A stretch of DNA of 16,541 nucleotides, from NCBI GenBank assembly GCA_014729445.1, contig WJJX01000069.1:1-16541 (forward strand), written 5' to 3'. The notes under the pieces are model-generated. The model worked only from the letters and a program-made list of their open reading frames with translations, searched no databases and had not been told where the DNA came from. Position numbers and translations under genes: made by a program. This stretch comes from Candidatus Moraniibacteriota bacterium (lineage in GTDB: Bacteria; Patescibacteriota; Minisyncoccia; CAIUEV01; JAHKAQ01). Shown here in pieces: positions 1 to 6,775 of the stretch; position 1 is the stretch's first letter; each line of letters opens with the position of its first letter.

Positions 1-1
1 A

Positions 2-178
2 GTGTTTGATAAAATTATTGATGTGCCTTTGAATAAAGAGAAAACTGATTTTATAGATAAAAAAGGCTCTATTTTTATTGATGATTCTTTTAGTGAAAGA
101 GAAAAAGTGTATACTAAGTTAGGCATCCCTGTTTTTGATGTCTCTGCTTTAGAAAGTTTGATTAATTGGAAAAAATGA
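2..178 (+). CDS. C-terminal fragment of a HAD-like protein (possibly ATP-grasp/HAD fusion), 5' end outside window
   Basis: An open frame enters from the left edge and ends at the TGA at 176-178, leaving 58 visible residues. The fragment contains a hydrophobic strand followed by an acidic pair (SIFIDDSFSER), then a short helix and GIPVFDV. This matches the last acidic motif of HAD-superfamily phosphatase-like domains, where the two aspartates help bind Mg2+. From memory, a similar C-terminus occurs on ATP-grasp/carbamoyl-phosphate-synthase-like proteins next to sugar-modifying methyltransferases in glycan clusters, but the ATP-grasp part is not visible, so that is inference. The stop codon overlaps the next gene's ATG (ATGA at 175-178), indicating translational coupling and membership of the same operon. 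Confidence 0.5.
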   Translation: MFDKIIDVPLNKEKTDFIDKKGSIFIDDSFSEREKVYTKLGIPVFDVSALESLINWKK

Positions 179-714
179 AAAAAACAATAAGTGAACTGGA
201 TAAAAAACACTACGAATTAATAAGAAAGAACGTTTCAGAATTTTTATTTTTTTGTAATAAAAAATATGTTGAAACTAACCCCGGGACCGTACTTGATATT
301 GCACCACAAGATCATGAAGGGGCAAAATCTTATTTTACAGCATCTAAAGTAAAAATATTAGATATTGATCCTAATTCAAATGCAGATTACATAGTCGATT
401 TATGTGAGAATAACTCTAAAGTAATCAAAAATAATATTTTTGATTGGATTGTGTGTACAGAAGTTATTGAACATGTAAAGAATCCTTTCAAAGCTGTTCA
501 AGAAATGCATCGAATTTTGAAAAAAGGAGGGATGATTTTTGCTACAACTCCGTTTAATTTTAGAATCCATGGGCCGTTACCTGATTGTTGGAGATTTACC
601 AAATATGGTTTAGAAGAATTATTTAAAAAATTTGATAAAATAATCATTGAAGAGTTAGAAACAGATGATAGATGGCTAATGCCGATTCATTATACAATTA
701 GAGTAATTAAATAA
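175..714 (+). CDS. class I SAM-dependent methyltransferase (Methyltransf_11 type)
   Basis: A 179-residue protein, probably a small-molecule methyltransferase modifying a sugar or glycan intermediate in the cytoplasm. The Rossmann-like core is recognisable: VLDIAP at about 39-44 in the motif I position, an acidic strand end (ILDIDP, 61-66) that would hold the SAM ribose, the post-core motif EVIEHV (96-101), and RILKKGGMIFATTPF (113-127). Motif I is degenerate, lacking the usual GxGxG and reading DIAPQDHEG. I chose the ATG at 175 over an in-frame TTG at 166, because the ATG overlaps the upstream stop and has GGA a few bases before it. The stop lies one base before the next ATG. The methyl acceptor cannot be read from the sequence. 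Confidence 0.75.
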   Translation: MKKTISELDKKHYELIRKNVSEFLFFCNKKYVETNPGTVLDIAPQDHEGAKSYFTASKVKILDIDPNSNADYIVDLCENNSKVIKNNIFDWIVCTEVIEHVKNPFKAVQEMHRILKKGGMIFATTPFNFRIHGPLPDCWRFTKYGLEELFKKFDKIIIEELETDDRWLMPIHYTIRVIK

Positions 715-715
715 C

Positions 716-1846
716 ATGGGTAAACCTTTTAAAAATGTAATATATTATACCAAGCCGTTATTACCGGATTTGAACTTGTTAGATAAAGGTTTAAGAGAAA
801 TTTACTCTAAGGCTTGGTTGACTAATATGGGGAATCAGCATAAGCGATTGGAAAAATTAGTTCAAAGAAGACTTAAATCTAAATATATTTCTTTGTTCAA
901 CAATGGCATGACTGCTTTAATGGTTGCGATTAAGGCTTTAGATCTAAGAGGCGAAATCATCACAACGCCATTTACTTTTCCAGCAACTCCCAATGCCATT
1001 CTATGGAATAATCTTGAACCTGTTTTTTGTGATATTGATAAAGATTCATTAAATATAAATCCCGTAGAGATAGAAAAAAGAATAACCAAGAAAACTTCCG
1101 CTATTTTAGCTGTGCATGTCTTTGGTAATCCTTGTAATGTTAATGAAATAGAACAAATAGCCAAGAAGCATAAATTAAAAGTTATTTATGACGCGGCCCA
1201 TGCTTATGGATTAAAGTATAAAAACAAATCAATTGCCAATTTTGGAGACATATCGATGTTCAGTTTCCATGCAACTAAATTATTTCACTCTCTGGAGGGA
1301 GGGTGTTTGGCTTTTAATGAGAAAAAACTATCAAGAAAGGTTTATCTGTATAAAAATTTTGGGATTGCCGGAGAGGAAGAAGTCCTATTGCCTGGTCTCA
1401 ATGGTAAACTAAATGAAGTTAATTGTCTGTTTGGAATTTTGGTTGATAAGATGATTCAAGATGAGAAAAAGGCTAGAAAGCGAATTTATAAAATATACAA
1501 GGAAAATCTGAAAGATATCGACGGTATCTTTTTTTATGATAAAGATAATCCAAATATACAAGATAGTTATCAATATTTTGTTATTAGAATCAATCAAAAA
1601 CTATATGGAAAGAACAGAGATCAGTTATTTAAGAAATTGAGGGCTTATAATGTTTTTGCTAGAAAATATTTTTCCCCACTTTGTAGTAATTTGCCATATT
1701 TTAAGAGTAATTTGTCAGCTAAAAAGAAAAATTTAAAAATAGCTAATCAAATTGTTAATGAAACTTTAGCGCTTCCTTTTTATGGGAGTCTTAAGGATTG
1801 GGAGGTTTTAAAAATTTGTAAAATAATCAAAAATTTTAAAAAATGA
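716..1846 (+). CDS. DegT/DnrJ/EryC1/StrS family PLP-dependent sugar aminotransferase
   Basis: A full-length (376 aa) member of the family that transaminates nucleotide-linked keto-sugars to amino-sugars, usually with glutamate as amino donor. Visible landmarks are the cofactor-phosphate region (FNNGMTALMVA, 61-71), the strand-turn ITTPFTFPAT (82-91), VHVFGNPCNV (133-142), the PLP-ring aspartate in YDAAHAYG (D159), and the Schiff-base lysine K188 in SFHATKLFHSLEGG. NGKLNEV near 230-236 matches the substrate-side NxxMxE-type segment. It follows the methyltransferase by one base and overlaps the next glycosyltransferase by 4 bp, so it probably supplies an aminodeoxy sugar to the downstream enzymes. 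Which sugar position it aminates (3- or 4-amino) cannot be decided by eye. Confidence 0.9.
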   Translation: MGKPFKNVIYYTKPLLPDLNLLDKGLREIYSKAWLTNMGNQHKRLEKLVQRRLKSKYISLFNNGMTALMVAIKALDLRGEIITTPFTFPATPNAILWNNLEPVFCDIDKDSLNINPVEIEKRITKKTSAILAVHVFGNPCNVNEIEQIAKKHKLKVIYDAAHAYGLKYKNKSIANFGDISMFSFHATKLFHSLEGGCLAFNEKKLSRKVYLYKNFGIAGEEEVLLPGLNGKLNEVNCLFGILVDKMIQDEKKARKRIYKIYKENLKDIDGIFFYDKDNPNIQDSYQYFVIRINQKLYGKNRDQLFKKLRAYNVFARKYFSPLCSNLPYFKSNLSAKKKNLKIANQIVNETLALPFYGSLKDWEVLKICKIIKNFKK

Positions 1847-3018
1847 AAAAGCCATTAGTTAGTGTAGTTTTACCTACTTATAATCATGAAAAGTATATAA
1901 GAGAATCTATTTTGAGTGTATTAAATCAAACTTATGATAATTTCGAATTGATTATTGTAGATGACGGCTCAAGTGACAATACTTTTCAAGAGGTCAAAAA
2001 AATAAAAGACAAAAGAATAAAGACCTATCGTTTTAAGAAAAATAAAGGAGCTTCGGCTGCCGCTAATTATTGCATCAAAAAATCAAGAGGAAAGTATATT
2101 TCTATGTTAAATAGTGATGATGTCTTTCTTGAAACTAAACTTGAAAGACAGGTTGATTTTTTAGAGAAGAATAAGAAATATGGAGCGGTTTTTGGCTTAA
2201 ATAAATTAATTGACGAAGAAGGGGAGGAAATAAACGATAAAAATCATTTATTTTATAAAGTTTTTAGAAAAAAAAATAGAAGCCGATTTAAATGGTTAAA
2301 TCATTTTTTTTATAAATCTAATTGCTTATGTCACCCTTGTTCCCTGGTTAGAAGATTCGTTTATGACAAGATCGGCTACTTTGATCGAAGATTGGCCCAG
2401 CTACCGGATTTTGATCTTTGGGTGAGACTTTGCTTGAATTATGATATTTTTATTTTAGAAGAAGAATTGATAAAATATCGAGTAAGAGAAAATAGCAGTA
2501 ATATAAGTGCTAATAGGAGAGATAGTTATCTTAGAGTTAATTTTGAGAAACGATACGTTTTAGACAATTTTCTGAAAATAGAAAGTTTAAAAACCTTTGA
2601 AAAGATCTTTCCAAAGATTAAGATTGCTTCAAACTTAAATATTAATAAATTTAAAGAAAGAGATATCATTAAATTTTTATTATCGAATGAAGCCTTGAAA
2701 ATTGACTCTCATATCCATCAATTATTTGCAATGCAGAATTTTTATGATTTGCTTGGGAGTGGATCTGGCATAAAATTAATGCGGGAAAATAATTTTAATT
2801 TTGTTGAATTCAATCAATATACTGGAAAAATTGATCTGTTTAATTATTACAATCGAGTAGAATTAAAGGATAAAATAGAAAAACAAGAAGAAGTAATTCG
2901 CAGATTGAAATCTTCCAAATTGTTTAAATTACAAAATCTTTATTTGCGTTTTAAATGGGTTTTGTTTCACCCCAAAAAATTTCTGATAAAGTATTATAAA
3001 GTATTATTTAAGAAGTAA
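1843..3018 (+). CDS. glycosyltransferase family 2 (GT-A fold)
   Basis: A 391-residue inverting-type glycosyltransferase, likely cytoplasmic-face and membrane-associated. The N-terminal GT-A domain begins VSVVLPTYNHEKYIRES (6-22), with the nucleotide-binding VDDGSSDNT (39-47) and the metal-binding DxD-type motif as NSDD (90-93). LPDFDLWVRL marks the later acidic acceptor/catalytic segment. After about residue 240 a poorly conserved helical region ends in a strongly basic, aromatic tail (FKWVLFHPKKFLIKYYKVLFKK region), which could sit on the inner membrane surface. Its ATG overlaps the aminotransferase stop (ATGA), indicating co-translation. Donor and acceptor sugars cannot be assigned from the sequence. 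Confidence 0.85.
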   Translation: MKKPLVSVVLPTYNHEKYIRESILSVLNQTYDNFELIIVDDGSSDNTFQEVKKIKDKRIKTYRFKKNKGASAAANYCIKKSRGKYISMLNSDDVFLETKLERQVDFLEKNKKYGAVFGLNKLIDEEGEEINDKNHLFYKVFRKKNRSRFKWLNHFFYKSNCLCHPCSLVRRFVYDKIGYFDRRLAQLPDFDLWVRLCLNYDIFILEEELIKYRVRENSSNISANRRDSYLRVNFEKRYVLDNFLKIESLKTFEKIFPKIKIASNLNINKFKERDIIKFLLSNEALKIDSHIHQLFAMQNFYDLLGSGSGIKLMRENNFNFVEFNQYTGKIDLFNYYNRVELKDKIEKQEEVIRRLKSSKLFKLQNLYLRFKWVLFHPKKFLIKYYKVLFKK

Positions 3019-3034
3019 AGGAATATATAAAGAA

Positions 3035-4267
3035 ATGGCTGAAATTTTGAAAACTAAACCGAAAAAAAAGCAGGACAAGCTAAACCTTTTAAATATGTCT
3101 ATACAGAATAATAAGCCTTTAGGCAAAACATCTATAATAATCACCAATTACTATAAATACGATAAATATTTAAAGGTTTGTCTTGATTCTGTGTTGAACC
3201 AAACCCTTAAACCTTTTGAAATCATCTTAGTTAATGAATTGGCCTCAAGGGATTTTTCTGAAAAAATTAATCTGGATAAATATCACTTAGACAAGATAAA
3301 ATTATTTAACGTAAATTTTAATAATGTTCAAAAATCAAGAAATTTTGGATTGAAAATGGCGAAAGGGGAGTATGTCTTATTTTTGGATGCTGATGATTTT
3401 TTGTTGGATAATTATCTGGAAAAAACTGAGGCGGTCCTGAATAAAAATAAAAGAATAAAATTGGTTTATAGCAATCGATTTAATTTCGGGAATAACTTTA
3501 ATAGTTTCAATCTTGATCGATATTGGAAAAGTCTCTCTTTTAATCTAGAGATTTTAAAACAGTTCAATTTTATTTCGCTTCCTTCCTTAATTAGGAAAGC
3601 TAATTTTAAGGGTTTTGATGAAAGAATTAGGAGACTTCAGGATTGGGAGGCTTGGTTGAATTATCTAAAATCGAATGCAGAAGCTTATTGGCTTAACGAA
3701 CCTTTATTTTGCGTTCGAATTCACGACGATAATATAACTCTAAATAACGGTTTCTTTTTAGAAAAATTAAAAATTTTTGATAAATATAAACTTTTAAACA
3801 TAGTTACTGGCACCAGTAATCAAATAAATATTGCTCATAATAGTAAAATAATTTTAATTGTTAATCCGAGAAATTTAAATCGTAAAAATTTAATCAGTTT
3901 TTTAAAAAGTTTTAAGAAAAACATTATTAAGATATATCTTCCGTTAAATTTGAGAAGGCAATTTTTCAGAAAAATTTCAAAATTATTAAATAAAAATATC
4001 CAATATCGATTTATGGCAAATACAGACCTTATTGATAAAGTTCTAGTCAATAATTCTAATAATAAAGATACTATTTCAAATTTAAACTTTCTGATATCAA
4101 ATTTTAGTGGTTCAATAAAATTAAATAAAATAGGTCTGATAGGAAATAAGACTAGAGAGGATCTTATAATGAATCCTCAAGCTAAGGAATTAATTAATCT
4201 TGATAATTTTTCTTCTTTTGATCTATTATTTATCAATAATAAAGGTATTAATAAATATTTAAAATAA
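3035..4267 (+). CDS. glycosyltransferase family 2, divergent, with an extra C-terminal domain
   Basis: A 410-residue protein whose residues 31-230 follow the GT2 plan: TSIIITNYYKYDKYLKVCLDSVLNQT (32-57), the metal motif FLDADD (116-121), and RLQDWEAWLNYL around 205-216. The usual VDDGS uridine-binding motif is replaced by VNELASRD (66-73), so nucleotide binding may differ or be weakened. The remaining ~160 residues (from about 250) are Asn/Lys/Ile-rich with strand-like patches (KIILIVNP, KIGLIGNK) and match no domain I recognise. The start is uncertain: the first ~30 residues are lysine-rich and non-conserved, and an in-frame ATG at 3095 would begin just before the GT domain. A weak AAAGGA lies upstream of the ATG at 3035. 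It sits 16 bp after the previous GT and 4 bp before the next. Confidence 0.75.
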   Translation: MAEILKTKPKKKQDKLNLLNMSIQNNKPLGKTSIIITNYYKYDKYLKVCLDSVLNQTLKPFEIILVNELASRDFSEKINLDKYHLDKIKLFNVNFNNVQKSRNFGLKMAKGEYVLFLDADDFLLDNYLEKTEAVLNKNKRIKLVYSNRFNFGNNFNSFNLDRYWKSLSFNLEILKQFNFISLPSLIRKANFKGFDERIRRLQDWEAWLNYLKSNAEAYWLNEPLFCVRIHDDNITLNNGFFLEKLKIFDKYKLLNIVTGTSNQINIAHNSKIILIVNPRNLNRKNLISFLKSFKKNIIKIYLPLNLRRQFFRKISKLLNKNIQYRFMANTDLIDKVLVNNSNNKDTISNLNFLISNFSGSIKLNKIGLIGNKTREDLIMNPQAKELINLDNFSSFDLLFINNKGINKYLK

Positions 4268-4271
4268 TTAT

Positions 4272-5138
4272 ATGTTGGATGTTTGTATAATTGTACCCAC
4301 TTATAATAACGAAGATTACACAATTAGATGCTTTAATTCTATTTATAGGAATACTGATCTTAAATATAAAATTATTTGGATTGACAACGCTTCCTCTATA
4401 GAGAGCCGAAATAAGGTTGATAATTTTGTAAAAAAAACCGGTATCCCAATGTATAAAATTTTTAATAAAAAAAACAAGGGATTCATTGATGCCACCAACC
4501 AAGGGATTAAAATTGCCTTGAAACTAGATCCTGATTACATCGTATTTCAAAATAATGATACAGAAGTTTATAAAAATTGGATTAACGACTACATCGAAAT
4601 TGCTGAGTCGAATCCGGATATCGGAATAGTAGGACCAATAACCTCTCCTTGTGATAGTTGGCAATCGATCGATAATTTAAAAATTAGAGATGAACAATTT
4701 ATTAATTATCCCGCTTATGATAATAATCCTAAAGAGTATTCAAAACTAATAAGAAAAAAATATTATGGTAAGGTGAAACAAGTCGATCATATGGTGGCTT
4801 TTTTTTCGACCTTATTTAAAATCGAAACTATCAAACAAGTTGGTCTACTTTCCAAAACCTATGGTATCGGTTTTGGCGATGACGACGATTATTGTAACAG
4901 AGCTCTAGATAAAGGATGGCAAATAGTTCTTGCCATAGGGATTTTTGTTTTTCATAATCATCGAACCACTTTTAAAACCCTTTATACGGAGGAGGAAATT
5001 GTTAAGATGCAAAGTAAAAATTTAAGAATATTTAAAAATAAGCATAAAACTACGATATTCTTAAATAAAATTAAATTTGCTTTGTTTACGCCCCATAAGT
5101 TTGTTAAAAAATATTTTGAAAAATATTTTTTAATTTAG
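4272..5138 (+). CDS. glycosyltransferase family 2 (rhamnosyltransferase-like subgroup)
   Basis: A 288-residue single-domain GT2. The start DVCIIVPTYNNEDYTIRCFNSI, the nucleotide-site aspartate WIDNASS (37-42), the metal motif QNNDTEV (93-99), IGIVGP (118-122), the acidic catalytic motif GIGFGDDDDYCNRA (198-211) and the terminal HNHRTTF (228-234) are all in canonical order. The NNDT plus G-x-G/E-D-x-D pattern is common in rhamnosyl/WbbL-like enzymes, but sugar specificity is inference. It follows the previous GT by 4 bp. Its TAG (5136-5138) is separated by one base from the stop of the converging protease gene, so transcripts of the two genes must overlap or end inside a coding region. Confidence 0.85.
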   Translation: MLDVCIIVPTYNNEDYTIRCFNSIYRNTDLKYKIIWIDNASSIESRNKVDNFVKKTGIPMYKIFNKKNKGFIDATNQGIKIALKLDPDYIVFQNNDTEVYKNWINDYIEIAESNPDIGIVGPITSPCDSWQSIDNLKIRDEQFINYPAYDNNPKEYSKLIRKKYYGKVKQVDHMVAFFSTLFKIETIKQVGLLSKTYGIGFGDDDDYCNRALDKGWQIVLAIGIFVFHNHRTTFKTLYTEEEIVKMQSKNLRIFKNKHKTTIFLNKIKFALFTPHKFVKKYFEKYFLI

Positions 5139-5139
5139 A

Positions 5140-6618
5140 TTATTGAGATAATGAAGTGTAATAACTTACTCCTTCATATCTCCAAGTATCAGATAAGTCG
5201 TTAACAATATAATTCTTCTCCCGTTCTTTTGAAGTGTAAAGATAAGCCCCTGTATAATAGTTCGCAAATCGATACACGGGGTACCTGTTAAGATTTTCTG
5301 TTGCTGTTAGACTTAAATTTAGTGCATTATTCAAGTTTAATTTTTTTTCGGTTTTTGAAGAATTAGCTAATGATTCAAGTATGTCACCTGAATTAATTGT
5401 GTATTGTAGTAAATCGCTTTTATTTAGGGTTGGATTATTAGCTAGAATTGATCCCGCAGCCCCCACAACAATGGGCGTGGCAAATGAAGTGCCTGAACTA
5501 GTACAATAATCACTATCATAACAAGTGCTGGTAATACCAACCCCTGGTGCGGCTACATCAACATTCGTGGAGCCATAGTTTGAAAAATAGGCAAGATCAT
5601 TATCTTGATTTGTGGCGGCAACGCAGATAATATTGCTTGAATTATAACTGCAAGGGTAGATTGGATTATTATCATTATTATTAGCTTCATTTCCAGCAGC
5701 AGCTACAAAAATTCCGTCAAAACTATCAATTGCCTCTTTTTCTATTTGAGAATGGCCTTCTCCTCCATAACTGGCATTAATTATTTGAGCGTTGTTATTA
5801 TTGGCGAAACTTATAGCCTGAATAGTCGCCCAGGTTGAAATATAATCATTTCCCACTCTTAGCGCCATTATTTTTAATTTATTGTGATAGCTAATCCCGC
5901 TAATCCCGGATGAGTTATTGGTTTCAGCCGCTATAATTCCCGCCACCATAGTCCCATGATAGCTTGAATAGGTCGGATTGTCATCTGAATCATAATAGTC
6001 CCAACCATGATTTGGGCAACTGGAAGGATTATTATCTTCATCTTGACAACTGGTACCATTCCACAAATTGTTTGCCAAATCAGGATGGTTATACTTTACC
6101 CCTGTGTCCATAACAGCAACAATCACTTCACTGGCTCCGACTTCTTCAACGTTCCATGCTTCAGTAGCTGATATGTTTTGTAAATACCATTGATTTTCGC
6201 CTGTAAAATAAGGATCATTCGAATCTAACAATAAGCTTTTTTTGTAATTGGGCTCTACTATTTTTACGTCTTTAATTTTTTTATATTTTTCAATCAATTC
6301 TTCATTCTTCTCGCTGGATTTTATAAGTATTGCGTTGATCTTCTTTTCAACATCCTGAATGTTGTGCTGACGAATCCCTTCATCCTGTTCCTTGAGTTTT
6401 TCGAGGCTTTTTTTTATTATTTCTTCCTTTGTATGTTTTTTGAAATCTATTGATTTTTTTTTAAATTTGACAATGATTTCTCCTTCTACGTAGTCTTTTT
6501 TTTCTTCTATTTTACTTATTTTTTTATGCTTTTCTTCCGCCAGCGTTTTTTTGGGGGCTGCATTGGATAAATTAAAAATACAAATACAGAAAAAAAACAA
6601 ACACCAAATTTTTTTCAT
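5140..6618 (-). CDS. secreted subtilisin-like (S8) serine protease with C-terminal DUF5648-like repeat
   Basis: A 492-residue exported endopeptidase. It has a signal peptide (MKKIW plus a hydrophobic stretch, likely cut after SNA at 18-20), a lysine/glutamate-rich propeptide containing YVEGEIIVKFK (43-53, typical of S8 inhibitory pro-domains) up to about 130, and then the catalytic domain (about 135-420). The triad is complete: D171 in VMDTGVKYNHPD, H221 in HGTMVAG, S378 in SGTSFATP, with oxyanion N310 in AAAGNE. Several cysteines (191, 201, 323, 332, 366, 372) could form disulfides outside the cell. Residues 447-488 form one repeat (PVYRFANYYTGAYLYT ... WRYEGVSYY) also found in the divergent neighbour, possibly an anchor. 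There is no visible transmembrane or LPXTG anchor. It may process or turn over surface proteins; the substrate is unknown. No Shine-Dalgarno is visible. Confidence 0.93.
   Translation of the reverse strand: MKKIWCLFFFCICIFNLSNAAPKKTLAEEKHKKISKIEEKKDYVEGEIIVKFKKKSIDFKKHTKEEIIKKSLEKLKEQDEGIRQHNIQDVEKKINAILIKSSEKNEELIEKYKKIKDVKIVEPNYKKSLLLDSNDPYFTGENQWYLQNISATEAWNVEEVGASEVIVAVMDTGVKYNHPDLANNLWNGTSCQDEDNNPSSCPNHGWDYYDSDDNPTYSSYHGTMVAGIIAAETNNSSGISGISYHNKLKIMALRVGNDYISTWATIQAISFANNNNAQIINASYGGEGHSQIEKEAIDSFDGIFVAAAGNEANNNDNNPIYPCSYNSSNIICVAATNQDNDLAYFSNYGSTNVDVAAPGVGITSTCYDSDYCTSSGTSFATPIVVGAAGSILANNPTLNKSDLLQYTINSGDILESLANSSKTEKKLNLNNALNLSLTATENLNRYPVYRFANYYTGAYLYTSKEREKNYIVNDLSDTWRYEGVSYYTSLSQ
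5158..5277 (-). repeat. DUF5648-like repeat unit encoded at the end of the protease gene
   Basis: This 120-bp segment encodes residues 448-487 of the protease. By hand alignment it is about 74% identical in DNA to the unit at 7082-7201 (89 of 120 positions), and 32 of 41 residues match when the preceding proline is included. The two copies lie in opposite orientation. Shared exact blocks include ATACAGGGGCTTAT and a 17-base block encoding WRYEG. Confidence 0.8.
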
Positions 6619-6775
6619 ATTTTTTATTTTTAGGAATTGAAATTATATTTATAATATAGTAAAATGAATTCAAAGTAAAATTTTAAAATGAAAATTTTGT
6701 AACTATACAAACCGTTAAATAAATGCTATAAAAATTAAATAATAAAACTAAACAACAAAAATAAATATTAAAATA
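6619..6775. promoter_or_regulatory. divergent promoter region between the protease and SpoIID-like genes
   Basis: These 157 bases of very AT-rich DNA separate two start codons that point away from each other, so both promoters must lie here or inside the flanking genes. For the + gene an extended -10 (TG-C-TATAAA, hexamer 6727-6732) is visible, with only a weak -35 (TATACA at 6704-6709, 17-bp spacing); a transcript would carry a leader of roughly 37 nt. For the - gene a perfect TATAAT is read on the complement at 6647-6642, implying a leader of only about 16 nt and having no good -35 at standard spacing. No Shine-Dalgarno is seen before either ATG. In such AT-rich DNA these hexamers are weak evidence. 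Confidence 0.45.

Noticed and set aside
166..174. TTG at 166 as the methyltransferase start
   Set aside because: The ATG at 175 overlaps the upstream stop in the usual ATGA arrangement and has GGA just upstream; TTG would add only three residues.
862..1164. Open frame antisense to the aminotransferase
   Set aside because: It is fully inside a conserved gene, with no recognisable domain or start signal.
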